64,000 bases of DNA from Flavobacterium ginsenosidimutans (GTDB lineage Bacteria > Bacteroidota > Bacteroidia > Flavobacteriales > Flavobacteriaceae): the NCBI RefSeq assembly GCF_003254625.1, contig NZ_QJRJ01000080.1, positions 248,001 through 312,000 of the forward strand. The letters run 5' to 3'. The stretch's first letter is position 1, and every line of letters starts with the position of its first letter. Positions 43,111-52,024 of the stretch are shown piece by piece. The position numbers and the translations under genes are program-made. Below the pieces are notes generated by a model that searched no databases, was not told the origin of the DNA, and was given only the letters and a program-made list of their open reading frames with translations.

Positions 43111-43518
43111 ATGCTTGAGCAGATTTTATGCATTGACGATGATCCAATCACATTGATGCTTTGCAAAAAAGTAATTTCAAAATCTTCATTTTCCCATGAA
43201 GTTATTACGGCTCAAAACGGTGAAGAAGCTCTTCATTACTTCAACATCTTGAAATACACAAACGACAAGACCAAAAGAAAACCCGAGTTAATCTTTTTAG
43301 ATTTAAATATGCCAATTATGGGAGGATGGGAATTTTTAGATCATTTTACCTCTTCAGATTACAATGAATTCAATTCTGTTCCTGTAATTGTTTTATCTTC
43401 TACAATTGATCCAGAAGATTTAGCCAAAGCAAAAAAATACCCAATAATAATAGATTTTCTTTCTAAACCCATTACGCAGCCAATGTTAGAATATCTTAAA
43501 AAGAAAATAGAACCTTAA
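43111..43518 (+). CDS. Single-domain response regulator
   Basis: 135 residues, receiver domain only: acidic pocket DDD (9-11), phospho-acceptor D64 (IFLDLNMP), the Ser/Thr in IVLSSTID and Lys in FLSKPIT. No output domain, as in CheY-like or relay receivers. It starts 5 bases after the kinase stop, so the pair is one operon. The lack of an output domain means the signal must pass to a further protein or to the kinase itself. Confidence 0.93.
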   Translation: MLEQILCIDDDPITLMLCKKVISKSSFSHEVITAQNGEEALHYFNILKYTNDKTKRKPELIFLDLNMPIMGGWEFLDHFTSSDYNEFNSVPVIVLSSTIDPEDLAKAKKYPIIIDFLSKPITQPMLEYLKKKIEP

Positions 43519-43579
43519 AAGTTCAAATTCCAAACACAGGATTAAATTAAGATTTAAAATCATAATCTTTTAAATAACA

Positions 43580-43629
43580 AAATTCCAAATTCCAATTTTA
43601 TATATATTGGAGTTTGGAATTTATTTTTT
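43580..43629 (+). terminator. Terminator after the kinase/receiver operon
   Basis: A 17-base arm at 43580-43596 (AAATTCCAAATTCCAAT) pairs with 43606-43622 with one mismatch, followed by a T-rich tail. Confidence 0.8.
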
Positions 43630-43649
43630 ATTGGAATTTTATTTCGGAA

Positions 43650-43681
43650 ACAAAAAAAAAAGTCCTCTAAAAGAGGACTTT
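43650..43681 (-). terminator. Terminator after rpsT
   Basis: AAGTCCTCT (43660-43668) pairs with AGAGGACTT (43672-43680). On the minus strand the hairpin is followed by a run of T (A-run at 43652-43661 on the plus strand), 20 bases after the rpsT stop. Confidence 0.9.
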
Positions 43682-43703
43682 CTATATCTTACAAATTGTT
43701 TAA

Positions 43704-43955
43704 TTACAATTTAGCAACGTGTTTCGTTAATTTAGACTTCAAGTTAGAAGCTTTATTATCGTGAATGATGTTCTTTTTAGCTAATTTATCAATCATAGAG
43801 ATTACAGTTGATAATTTTGCAGCAGCATCAGATTTATCCGTAGCTAATCTTAATGCTTTAATAGCATTACGAGTAGTTTTATGTTGGTATCTGTTAAGAA
43901 CTCTTCTTTTTTCGTTACTTCTGATTCTTTTTAATGCTGACTTATGATTTGCCAT
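43704..43955 (-). CDS. rpsT: 30S ribosomal protein S20
   Basis: 83 residues, basic and helical, with the S20 pattern MANHKSALKRIRSNEKRRVLNR at the start and NIIHDNKASNLKSKLTKHVAKL at the end. It binds 16S rRNA in the body of the small subunit. Monocistronic, with a clear terminator. The two tRNA-Glu genes and proS lie directly upstream on the same strand. Confidence 0.97.
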   Translation of the reverse strand: MANHKSALKRIRSNEKRRVLNRYQHKTTRNAIKALRLATDKSDAAAKLSTVISMIDKLAKKNIIHDNKASNLKSKLTKHVAKL

Positions 43956-44109
43956 TTCTTTTAATTTTAGATGTAATAATTATTATAAATACTAGTTAAA
44001 AAAGAAAAACCTCCCACAATTGTAAAATCAATCACTTTGGTTTTAACTAATAAAACAAAAACCGAGACACCAATTTTTGTTTTACAAAACTTATTTACAA
44101 CTAATTTTG

Positions 44110-44181
44110 TAGTCCGTAGGGGAATCGAACCCCTGTTACCAGGATGAAAACCTGGCGTCCTAACCCCTAGACGAACGGACC
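44110..44181 (-). tRNA. tRNA-Glu (anticodon TTC)
   Basis: 72 nt. On the minus strand it begins GGTCCGTTCGTC, has anticodon loop TTTTCAT between CCAGG and CCTGG, T-loop GGTTCGATTCC and acceptor 3' side ACGGACT plus A. CCA is not encoded. Differs from the second copy in the D-loop (TCTAGGGG against TCTATCGG) and in the variable/T-stem bases. Confidence 0.96.
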
Positions 44182-44226
44182 AATATTCTCCTAAGTTGGA
44201 AACTTTTCAATATGTAATATAACTTG

Positions 44227-44298
44227 TAGTCCGTGGGGGAATCGAACCCCCCTTACCAGGATGAAAACCTGGCGTCCTAACCGATAGACGAACGGACC
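44227..44298 (-). tRNA. tRNA-Glu (anticodon TTC), second copy
   Basis: 72 nt, same acceptor and anticodon arms as the copy 45 bases downstream, with a GC-richer T-stem (GGGGG). Both lie between proS and rpsT on the minus strand. CCA not encoded. Confidence 0.96.
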
Positions 44299-44376
44299 GT
44301 GCTTCTGTATTGCGGATGCAAAGATACATCTATTTTTTATTTGCGCAACACCTAATGCAAAAAAATATATTTTTTT

Positions 44377-45855
44377 TTAATAAGCCTTAGCAAAAAGCAC
44401 TCTTTTAGAAGATGGTTTACCAGTAAACACGCAGGTTCCCGCCTCTTCAACAGCGTCTAAAGGTATACAACGAATCGTTGCTTTTGTCAATTCTTTTATC
44501 TTCTCTTCTGTTTCAGCAGTACCATCCCAATGAGCAGACAAAAAGCCTCCCTTACCTTCTAAAACTTCTTTAAATTCCTCAAAATTATTCACTTGCGTAA
44601 TATGACTATCACGATACTCAAATGCTCTTTTAAATAAATCGTTTTGAATCTGTTCTAGCAAATCATTTACATAATCAACGATTTTATCTCCTTGAACAAC
44701 TTCTTTTGTCAAATTATCGCGTCTTGCCACCTCAAAAGTTCCATTTTCTAAATCTTTTGGTCCAACAGCAATTCGAACAGGAACACCTTTTAATTCCCAT
44801 TCAGCAAATTTAAATCCTGGTTTTTGTGTTGTTCTATCATCAAACTTAACCGTGATTCTCAATTTTCTCAATTTAGCTGTTAATTCATTAACTGCTTCTG
44901 TAATTTGTTCCAGTTGTTCGTCTGTTTTATAAATAGGAACAATTACAACTTGAATTGGAGCTAAATTTGGAGGAAGAACTAATCCTTGATCATCTGAATG
45001 CGTCATAACCAAAGCTCCCATTAAACGAGTAGAAACTCCCCATGATGTTCCCCAAACATATTCTTGTTTCCCTTCCGCATTAGCAAACTTAACATCAAAA
45101 GCTTTTGCGAAATTTTGACCTAAAAAGTGAGAAGTTCCCGCTTGCAATGCTTTTCCATCCTGCATCAACGCTTCGATACAATATGTTTCATCTGCACCTG
45201 CAAAACGTTCAGTTTCAGTTTTAAATCCTTTTACAACTGGAATCGCCATGAAATTCTCTGCAAAATCAGCATAAACATTCATCATTTTTTCAGACTCTTC
45301 AATAGCTTCTGCCTTTGTAGCATGAGCAGTATGCCCTTCTTGCCATAAAAACTCAGCAGTTCTCAAAAATAAACGCGTACGCATTTCCCAACGAACCACA
45401 TTTGCCCATTGATTAATTAATAAAGGTAAATCTCTATAAGATTGCACCCATCCTTTATATGTAGACCAAATAATTGCCTCACTCGTAGGTCGAACAATAA
45501 GTTCTTCTTCTAATTTAGCGTTTGGATCAACGATAAGTTTTCCTGGTCTTTCCTCATCCCCCTTTAATCTATAATGTGTCACAACAGCACATTCTTTTGC
45601 AAATCCTTCTGCATTTGTTTCTTCTGCTTCAAACATGCTCTTCGGCACGAATAAAGGGAAATAAGCATTTTGATGTCCAGTTTCTTTGAACATACGATCT
45701 AACTCAGCCTGCATTTTTTCCCAAATAGCATACCCGTATGGTTTTATTACCATACAGCCTCTAACTCCTGAATTTTCAGCTAGATCTGCTTTAACAACCA
45801 GTTCGTTATACCATTTCGAATAATCTTCTGATCTTGTAGTAAGGTTCTTACTCAT
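44377..45855 (-). CDS. proS: Prolyl-tRNA synthetase
   Basis: 492 residues, the short archaeal/eukaryotic-like form without the YbaK-type editing insert. Class II motif 2 is seen as RWEMRTRLFLRTAEFLWQEGHTAH, with TSEAIIWSTYKGW before it and the anticodon-binding domain PIQVVIVPIYK to about residue 420; the C-terminal zinc-like domain ends ...SKRVLFAKAY with the Tyr terminus typical of this form. It charges tRNA-Pro in the cytoplasm. Length is as expected. Confidence 0.97.
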   Translation of the reverse strand: MSKNLTTRSEDYSKWYNELVVKADLAENSGVRGCMVIKPYGYAIWEKMQAELDRMFKETGHQNAYFPLFVPKSMFEAEETNAEGFAKECAVVTHYRLKGDEERPGKLIVDPNAKLEEELIVRPTSEAIIWSTYKGWVQSYRDLPLLINQWANVVRWEMRTRLFLRTAEFLWQEGHTAHATKAEAIEESEKMMNVYADFAENFMAIPVVKGFKTETERFAGADETYCIEALMQDGKALQAGTSHFLGQNFAKAFDVKFANAEGKQEYVWGTSWGVSTRLMGALVMTHSDDQGLVLPPNLAPIQVVIVPIYKTDEQLEQITEAVNELTAKLRKLRITVKFDDRTTQKPGFKFAEWELKGVPVRIAVGPKDLENGTFEVARRDNLTKEVVQGDKIVDYVNDLLEQIQNDLFKRAFEYRDSHITQVNNFEEFKEVLEGKGGFLSAHWDGTAETEEKIKELTKATIRCIPLDAVEEAGTCVFTGKPSSKRVLFAKAY

Positions 45856-45957
45856 ATTATATTTTTTGGCACAAATTTTGTTTTATTCAATTTTAACTAA
45901 ATAGTTTGACAAAACTAACTAATTTTGTAATGTGCAACAATAAAAAACACCACAGAT

Positions 45958-46962
45958 ATGAAAACTTACATTTCTCTCCGCCGAAACTCTAATCATTTTT
46001 ACATAATTGGATTATTGAGTTTATTGCTAGCGTCGTGTGGTTCTTACCAAAATTCATCTTATTACGATAATGATGGCGTTTACGGTAATTCATCAAACAA
46101 TCATGTGCAGGCTAACAGCACAAACAACCAATACAAAGATTATTTCAGATCATTGCAAGATGATAATCAGCCAACTGAAATATTTACCGATGTTGACAAC
46201 TACACTAATTATTCTGAAAGCGACAGTACTCAAACTGCCTCAGTGGGTTATCCTGCATGGGGAAGTAGCAGTTCTGATGTTTCGGTAAATGTTTACTCTG
46301 ACCCAACATGGTCATTCGGATTTGGAATGGGCTGGGGTTATCCTTATTATGGTTACGGATATTATGGATGGGGCTACCCTTATTACGGATGGGGCTACCC
46401 TTATTACGGATGGGGTTATCCATACTATGGATGGGGTTATCCAGGATGGGGCTATCCATATTATGGTTATTATGGAAATTACTCTTACAATTACGGAAGA
46501 AGAGGTTCTGCAGCATATTATGGAAACAGAAATTATGCATATAACAGAAGCTACAATACTGGTAGAGGATATGCAACAAATAGAAACTATACCACCAACA
46601 GAGGAAGCTATACAACAAATAGAAATTACACTACAAATAGATCTAACAGTTATACCGACTTTAGAAGATCTAACATAAATAGCAGAACATCAAGTCCAAC
46701 ATTTACTAATAGAAGAAGCTATACTAATGGTTCAGACTATAGCACTTACAGCAATAGAAGATCTTACAACAATAGCGGAAACACTACAACAAATAGAACT
46801 TACACTCCTAGCAACAACAGCGGATCAACGAGAAGTTACGCACCAAGTAGCTCATCACGATCAATGAACAGCAGTGGCAGCGGAGGAAGCATGAGATCAT
46901 ATAGCGGCGGCGGTGGCGGCGGTGGAATGAGATCTGGTGGCGGTGGCGGAGGAAGAAGATAA
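45958..46962 (+). CDS. Gly/Tyr-rich lipoprotein with GWGYPYY repeats
   Basis: 334 residues. Lipobox LLASC (C27). The middle (about 120-180) is a tandem of GWGYPYY-type units; the C-terminal half is rich in Asn, Arg, Ser, Thr and Tyr (TTNRSN and YTTNRN words) and ends in long poly-Gly runs with MRSGGGGGGRR. Low-complexity lipoproteins of this sort are called prolipoproteins in Flavobacterium; function unknown. A structural or surface role is inference. The DNA of the repeat is a near-perfect 21-bp tandem, and long shadow frames arise on both strands from it. Confidence 0.85.
   Translation: MKTYISLRRNSNHFYIIGLLSLLLASCGSYQNSSYYDNDGVYGNSSNNHVQANSTNNQYKDYFRSLQDDNQPTEIFTDVDNYTNYSESDSTQTASVGYPAWGSSSSDVSVNVYSDPTWSFGFGMGWGYPYYGYGYYGWGYPYYGWGYPYYGWGYPYYGWGYPGWGYPYYGYYGNYSYNYGRRGSAAYYGNRNYAYNRSYNTGRGYATNRNYTTNRGSYTTNRNYTTNRSNSYTDFRRSNINSRTSSPTFTNRRSYTNGSDYSTYSNRRSYNNSGNTTTNRTYTPSNNSGSTRSYAPSSSSRSMNSSGSGGSMRSYSGGGGGGGMRSGGGGGGRR
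46357..46456 (+). repeat. 21-bp tandem repeat coding for GWGYPYY
   Basis: Four to five units of the type GGATGGGGCTACCCTTATTA, changing only at wobble positions (CTACCC/TTATCC). Recent duplication is likely between the first units, which are nearly identical. Confidence 0.85.
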
Positions 46963-47004
46963 TCCTTCCTCAGCAGAGTAAATTTCGAACTAAACCTTAT
47001 CAAA

Positions 47005-48585
47005 ATGAAAAAAATACTTTTCCTATTTATAACAGGACTAACTGTCAGCGCGTCATATTCACAAGAAGTTACAGACGCATTGCGTTATTCACAAGACAAC
47101 TTAACAGGAACTGCGCGTTTTAGAGCAATGAGTGGTGCATTTGGAGCTGTTGGAGGAGATCTATCTTCTTTAAGCGTCAACCCAGCTGGATCTGCAATTT
47201 TCAACAGTAACCAAGTTGGAGTATCTTTTAGCAATCAGAATCTCAAAAACAATTCTAATTATTTTGGCACAGAAACTTCAGACAAAGAAAACTCATTTAT
47301 CTTAAACCAAGCGGGAGGCGTATTTGTTTTTAAAGATCATAATCCTAATAATGGATGGAGTAAAATTGCAATTGGTGTAACATACGAAAACACAAATAAT
47401 TTCAACAACGAAGTTTTCTCAGCAGGAACAAATCCATTCAATTCCGTTGATGGTTACTTCTTAGATTATGCAAATTACGGAAATGGCGGAGCACCTGTTC
47501 CTCAGGAATTTGTTAATTTACAGCCCGGCGAAACATTAACAGATTTATATCAATTTCTAGGATCAAACTTGCCTAATGGCCAATACCCTAACCTATCTGG
47601 TTTTTCAGCACAACAAGCATTACTAGGAAAAATGGGACAGGTCATAAATATCGACGACCCAAGTAATCCCAATAGTGCATATTCAACAAATGTACCAAAA
47701 GACACGGATTACTACCAGACGAATGAAATTTACTCAAGAGGTTATAATAGCAAATTAAGCTTTAATATTGCAACATCGTACAAAGACAAACTATATTTTG
47801 GAGCCAATTTAAATGTTCATATAACTGACTATAGAAGATCTACAAGTTTCTATGAAGCTAACAATGGCGCTTTGCAGTCAGGTGCTACGATATCAGATTT
47901 AAGATTCAATAATGATTTGCACACTTACGGAAATGGTTTTTCTTTCCAACTTGGAGCAATTGGAAAAGTAACTAAAAACTTTAGACTTGGTGTAGCTTAC
48001 GAATCTAATACTTGGTACGAATTATATGAAGAGCTTTATCAAAGCTTATACACAACAAGACAAGCTGCAGGTGGACAACCAATAAATGCTAATGTAAACC
48101 CTGATGTTATAAACGTATACGATTCTTACACTTTACAAACACCAGATAAATGGACCTTTAGTGCTGCGTATGTTTTTGGAAAATCAGGTTTATTAAGCAT
48201 CGATTATGCTTTAAAAAATTATGGAAACACTAAATTCAAACCAACCAACGCTGGTTTTGGAGGCATCAACAGTGAGATTGACAATAGTCTTACTAGCACT
48301 GGCGAACTTCGTATTGGTGGAGAATACAAAATCAAACAATTAAGCTTGAGAGGCGGTTACCGCTTTGAAGGAAGTCCTTATAAAAACGGCACTACAATTG
48401 GAGATTTAAACAGTTATTCTGCTGGTTTAGGCTATAATTTTGGAACGACTAAATTAGATTTGGCTTATTCTTATTTAGAAAGAAAATCTAACGAAGCATT
48501 CTTAGCATCACCAGGTTTCACAAGTGGAGCTAATATTACTTCGAAACTAAACAATGTTACTATGACCTTATTATTTGAATTGTAA
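47005..48585 (+). CDS. Outer membrane protein of the FadL/OmpP1 type
   Basis: 526 residues. Signal peptide (MKKILFLFITGLTVSASYSQ). Next comes ARFRAMSGAFGAVGGDLSSLSVNPAGSAIFNSNQ, the N-terminal plug word shared by the FadL/OmpP1/TodX and Por-like families of Bacteroidota, and then about 14 beta-strands to the C-terminal NNVTMTLLFEL. Such barrels take up hydrophobic compounds; the ligand here is unknown. It may be co-transcribed with the Gly/Tyr-rich lipoprotein 42 bases upstream. Confidence 0.82.
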   Translation: MKKILFLFITGLTVSASYSQEVTDALRYSQDNLTGTARFRAMSGAFGAVGGDLSSLSVNPAGSAIFNSNQVGVSFSNQNLKNNSNYFGTETSDKENSFILNQAGGVFVFKDHNPNNGWSKIAIGVTYENTNNFNNEVFSAGTNPFNSVDGYFLDYANYGNGGAPVPQEFVNLQPGETLTDLYQFLGSNLPNGQYPNLSGFSAQQALLGKMGQVINIDDPSNPNSAYSTNVPKDTDYYQTNEIYSRGYNSKLSFNIATSYKDKLYFGANLNVHITDYRRSTSFYEANNGALQSGATISDLRFNNDLHTYGNGFSFQLGAIGKVTKNFRLGVAYESNTWYELYEELYQSLYTTRQAAGGQPINANVNPDVINVYDSYTLQTPDKWTFSAAYVFGKSGLLSIDYALKNYGNTKFKPTNAGFGGINSEIDNSLTSTGELRIGGEYKIKQLSLRGGYRFEGSPYKNGTTIGDLNSYSAGLGYNFGTTKLDLAYSYLERKSNEAFLASPGFTSGANITSKLNNVTMTLLFEL

Positions 48586-48614
48586 CTAAAAATCAAAATA
48601 GATGATTGAGAATT

Positions 48615-48648
48615 TCCGTCAGGTTTTTATACTTGACGGATTTTTTTT
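48615..48648 (+). terminator. Terminator after the FadL-like gene
   Basis: TCCGTCA (48615-48621) pairs with TGACGGA (48634-48640), followed by T8. Confidence 0.88.
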
Positions 48649-48745
48649 ACTCTTTTAAAACCTTTTTCTAAAAATTAGACTTAAATAATAACTAAAAGCA
48701 GAGTCAGCTTCATAAAAAACAGCTAAAACAACTTGAAAACTAGTG

Positions 48746-48773
48746 TTGTTTGAATAAAAAAAGTGTAATTTTG
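48746..48773 (+). promoter_or_regulatory. rimO promoter
   Basis: TTG (48746-48748), 17 bases, TAATTTTG (48766-48773), 19 bases before the ATG: a full match to the Bacteroidota housekeeping promoter. Confidence 0.8.
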
Positions 48774-48792
48774 CACTCCAATTTATAAAAGT

Positions 48793-50106
48793 ATGAGAAC
48801 CAAGTCTTTAAAAAAGAACAAAATTAACGTAATCACTCTTGGGTGTTCAAAAAATGTTTATGACAGTGAAGTCCTAATGGGACAGCTGCGTGCGAATGGA
48901 AAAGAAGTTGAACACGAAGCTCCTGCAGAAAAAGAAGGAAACATTATTGTAATTAATACGTGTGGATTTATTGATAATGCAAAAGCAGAATCAGTAAATA
49001 TGATTTTGGAATATGCAGATAAAAAAGACAGAGGACTTGTTGATAAGGTTTTTGTTACAGGCTGTTTATCTGAACGTTATAGACCAGATTTAGAAAAAGA
49101 AATCCCTAATGTTGACCAATATTTTGGAACTACAGAATTACCTCAATTACTAAAAGCTCTTGGAGCAGACTATAAACATGAATTACTTGGAGAGCGTTTA
49201 ACTACTACTCCTAAAAATTATGCTTATTTGAAAATTGCAGAAGGATGCGACAGACCTTGCAGTTTTTGCGCAATTCCTTTAATGAGAGGTTCTCACGTTT
49301 CTCAACCAATTGAAAAATTAGTTAAAGAAGCTCAAGGTCTTGCTAAAAATGGAGTTAAAGAATTGATCTTAATCGCTCAAGATTTAACTTATTACGGACT
49401 TGATCTTTACAAAAAACGAAATTTAGCAGAATTATTAGAAGCTTTAGCAGCTGTTGAAGGAATCGAATGGATTCGTTTACATTATGCTTATCCTACCGGA
49501 TTCCCGATGGATGTTTTAGAATTAATGAAACGCGAGCCTAAAATTTGCAATTATATTGATATTCCATTACAGCACATTTCAGATTCTATCTTGAAATCAA
49601 TGCGTCGTGGTACAACTCAAGCAAAAACAACTCAATTATTAAAAGATTTCCGTGCTGCAGTTCCTGGAATGGCAATTAGAACTACTTTAATTGTTGGTTA
49701 CCCTGGTGAAACTCAGGAAGATTTTGAAATCTTGAAAGATTTTGTTCAAGAAATGAAATTTGACAGAATGGGATGTTTTGCTTATTCTCATGAAGAAAAT
49801 ACTCATGCTTATTTATTAGAAGATGATGTTCCAGACGATGTAAAACAAGCAAGAGCAAACGAAATTATGGAATTGCAATCTCAAATTTCTTGGGATTTGA
49901 ATCAAGAAAAAGTTGGCAAAGTTTTCAGATGTATTATTGACAGAAAAGAAGGTGCTCATTTTGTAGGACGTACAGAGTTTGACAGCCCAGATGTTGACAA
50001 TGAAGTCTTAATTGATGCTTCTAAACATTATGTAAAAACTGGCGAATTTGTTAATATAAAAATAATTGAAGCAACAGAATTTGATTTATACGGAGAACCT
50101 GCTTAA
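48793..50106 (+). CDS. rimO: Ribosomal protein S12 methylthiotransferase
   Basis: 437 residues. N-terminal UPF0004 domain with Cys at TLGCSKN, INTCGF and VTGCLSERY; radical-SAM core with CDRPCSFC (CxxxCxxC) binding the second [4Fe-4S] cluster; C-terminal TRAM domain ending FVNIKIIEATEFDLYGE. The order TLGCSKNVYDSE and the FDLYG end distinguish RimO from MiaB. The enzyme methylthiolates the conserved Asp of ribosomal protein S12. Own promoter; followed by two genes for envelope proteins. Confidence 0.96.
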   Translation: MRTKSLKKNKINVITLGCSKNVYDSEVLMGQLRANGKEVEHEAPAEKEGNIIVINTCGFIDNAKAESVNMILEYADKKDRGLVDKVFVTGCLSERYRPDLEKEIPNVDQYFGTTELPQLLKALGADYKHELLGERLTTTPKNYAYLKIAEGCDRPCSFCAIPLMRGSHVSQPIEKLVKEAQGLAKNGVKELILIAQDLTYYGLDLYKKRNLAELLEALAAVEGIEWIRLHYAYPTGFPMDVLELMKREPKICNYIDIPLQHISDSILKSMRRGTTQAKTTQLLKDFRAAVPGMAIRTTLIVGYPGETQEDFEILKDFVQEMKFDRMGCFAYSHEENTHAYLLEDDVPDDVKQARANEIMELQSQISWDLNQEKVGKVFRCIIDRKEGAHFVGRTEFDSPDVDNEVLIDASKHYVKTGEFVNIKIIEATEFDLYGEPA

Positions 50107-50148
50107 ATTTACACTAAACTATTGCTAACATTAGACAAACATACTTTT

Positions 50149-50709
50149 ATGAAACCTATTCAAAACTTAATTCTTTTTGTTTTTACTTTATTCTGTTTCA
50201 ACACTGTTTCAGCACAATATGGTAACGGATACTATAACAATGGTTATGGTAACGGCTACGGAAGAGGAGGCAGCGGAATGGGAATGGATAGAAGCATGAT
50301 GGCTGGACAGGGACAGCAAGGTTCTCAAAGCAAGCCTAAAGAAACACCTCCAGAAGAAACTGCTGGAATTATTGTTGAACAAATGAAACCGCAAGTAAAT
50401 CTTGACGAGCTTCAGGCAATTGCAATTACAAATGTTTTAGCAGACAGCATTAGAGAGCAAGGAATTTTATTGAAAAATGAAAGCAGCAGCCAAGATCAAA
50501 AAATTGAACAAATAAAAGCCTTAAGAGAAAGTACTGATAAAAAAGTTACCGCTTTTTTAAATCCAGATCAAGTTGAAAAATACAAAACTTTTATGGAGAA
50601 ATTAAAAGATGGTAAAATGAATAAATCTAAAAAGAAAAAAGATAAAGAATCTAAAGAGTCTAAAAAAGAAAAAGATACCGAAACACCAGATACGAAAATT
50701 TCAGAATAA
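50149..50709 (+). CDS. Secreted hypothetical protein, Gly/Tyr/Asn-rich then charged
   Basis: 186 residues from the ATG at 50149 (MKPIQNLILFVFTLFCFNTVSAQ is a good signal peptide; nine extra residues upstream would spoil it). A short GNGYYNNGYGNGYGRGG segment, then a helical domain (about 70-145) in which AGIIVEQMKPQVNLDELQAI and DQVEKYKTFMEKL recall Spy/CpxP-like or DUF4890-like helices, and a Lys/Glu/Ser tail. Envelope stress or metal handling is a guess only. Confidence 0.72.
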   Translation: MKPIQNLILFVFTLFCFNTVSAQYGNGYYNNGYGNGYGRGGSGMGMDRSMMAGQGQQGSQSKPKETPPEETAGIIVEQMKPQVNLDELQAIAITNVLADSIREQGILLKNESSSQDQKIEQIKALRESTDKKVTAFLNPDQVEKYKTFMEKLKDGKMNKSKKKKDKESKESKKEKDTETPDTKISE

Positions 50710-50736
50710 TCGTTTTAACCTATAAAACAACGAATT

Positions 50737-51642
50737 ATGGCAAAAAAACTTTTTTGTTATCTGCTCATAGCTGTTGTAATCAGTGCTTGTTCTACAAATC
50801 CGTATAAAAACACGGAAAAGGCATACGATCAACAGTTAAAAAATTTAGAAAACCAGATTACAAGTAAAGAAGCAAAAGCAATTCCAGCGGTTTCACCTGT
50901 TGTTATTGACACTTCTTACGCACAACAGCTGGGAATTATAAAAGACACTTTATCAAAAACAGGTTCTACTTATTTAGTAAACGGAATCAATACGGAATGG
51001 ATCGGTACGGTCAATTTTAATTTAAGAAAACCTAGTTTCGTTATTATTCATCATACTGCCCAAGATTCAATTCAGCAGACGATAAATACTTTCACAAAAA
51101 CTAAAACTCAAGTTAGTGCACACTACGTTATTTCTGAAAATGGAAAAGTAGTGCAGATGCTTAATGACTATCTTAGAGCATGGCATGCTGGAAATTCTAC
51201 TTGGGGAAAAACAACAGATTTAAACTCCTGCTCTATCGGAATTGAGTTAGACAATAATGGTTTTAAACCTTTTACTGAAGCACAAATTAGCAGTTTAGTT
51301 GCCTTGTTAACTAAATTGAAAAAGGATTATAACATTCCTACTCAAAACTTTATTGGTCATGCCGATATTGCTCCAGGAAGAAAACAAGATCCAAGCGCAT
51401 TGTTTCCTTGGAAAACTTTAGCAGAAAAAGGATTTGGAATCTGGCCTGACGAAGTTTTAGAACCAGCTCCTTTTGATTTTAAAATTGAGCCAGCGCTTAG
51501 AATTATTGGTTATAATACCAAAAATTTAACCGCAGCAATTCAAGCTTTTAAACTGCATTATATCCAAACTGATATCACCTCAGTTTTAGATAGAAAAACA
51601 ATCGACACTATTTATTCGATTTATAAAAAACAGGTTCAATAA
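50737..51642 (+). CDS. N-acetylmuramoyl-L-alanine amidase lipoprotein (Amidase_2)
   Basis: 301 residues. Lipobox VISAC (C18). Amidase_2/PGRP fold with zinc-site words VIIHHTAQDS, then WHAGNSTWG, IGIELDNNG and NFIGHADIAPGRKQDPSALFPW, of the AmpD kind. A C-terminal helical peptidoglycan-binding-like part follows (about 255-301, IIGYNTKNLTAAIQAFKLHY). It cuts the amide bond between MurNAc and L-Ala of peptidoglycan or its fragments; the lipid anchor places it in the periplasm. Ends with a clear terminator. Confidence 0.93.
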   Translation: MAKKLFCYLLIAVVISACSTNPYKNTEKAYDQQLKNLENQITSKEAKAIPAVSPVVIDTSYAQQLGIIKDTLSKTGSTYLVNGINTEWIGTVNFNLRKPSFVIIHHTAQDSIQQTINTFTKTKTQVSAHYVISENGKVVQMLNDYLRAWHAGNSTWGKTTDLNSCSIGIELDNNGFKPFTEAQISSLVALLTKLKKDYNIPTQNFIGHADIAPGRKQDPSALFPWKTLAEKGFGIWPDEVLEPAPFDFKIEPALRIIGYNTKNLTAAIQAFKLHYIQTDITSVLDRKTIDTIYSIYKKQVQ

Positions 51643-51660
51643 ACCTCATCAAATTAAACT

Positions 51661-51697
51661 AAAAAGCGTTTCTAAAATTAATAGAAACGCTTTTTTT
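51661..51697 (+). terminator. Terminator after the amidase gene
   Basis: AAAAAGCGTTTCTA (51661-51674) pairs with TAGAAACGCTTTTT (51682-51695), 19 bases after the stop, with a T7 run. Confidence 0.93.
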
Positions 51698-51949
51698 ATT
51701 TCTCAATATTAAATATTCCAAAGAACTATTTATTTCTTTTTTGGAAAATACATTTATCTCGTTGGTTAAACATCTCTACATAATATGTAAATCCTATCGA
51801 ATTTTATTGTATTAATAAAACATTCCTAAGGAACGAAGATCTCTTTTAAACAATAGACCCGACAGGTTTTAAAAGCCTGTCGCGTTTATTACGTTTTCAA
51901 CTTGAAACATGAAACTTGAAACTTGAAACTTGAAACTTTAAACCTCAAC
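51698..51949. repeat. Non-coding spacer with inverted and heptamer repeats
   Basis: At 51860-51882 CGACAGG and CCTGTCG form a hairpin around TTTTAAAAG. At 51903-51938 there is a tandem of GAAACTT heptamers (four units in a row, after a variant with CAT). No coding frame is seen. These are low-complexity repeats of other types than the octamer arrays. Confidence 0.75.
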
Positions 51950-51991
51950 TAAATAAAAAAGCTGCCAAAACATTAATATGTTTCGACAGCT
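51950..51991 (-). terminator. Terminator after the porin gene
   Basis: Arms AGCTGCCAAAACAT (51960-51973) and ATGTTTCGACAGCT (51978-51991), with two wobble pairs. On the minus strand they are followed by a T-run. Confidence 0.85.
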
Positions 51992-52024
51992 CCAAAAAAA
52001 AAAAAAAATATCAATCTTTATCTC

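Noticed and set aside
44110..44298. tRNA-Glu pair as an integration site of a genomic island
   Set aside because: No integrase, no repeated tRNA 3' end and no change in gene content nearby; proS and rpsT are normal core genes.
46205..46678. Long alternative frames on both strands in the Gly/Tyr-rich lipoprotein gene
   Set aside because: They come from the tandem 21-bp repeat, which is free of stops in several frames; products are repetitive and lack starts with leaders.
51903..51938. GAAACTT tandem as a gene or regulator array
   Set aside because: A simple heptamer run in non-coding DNA with no dyad and no link to a promoter; kept only as a repeat.
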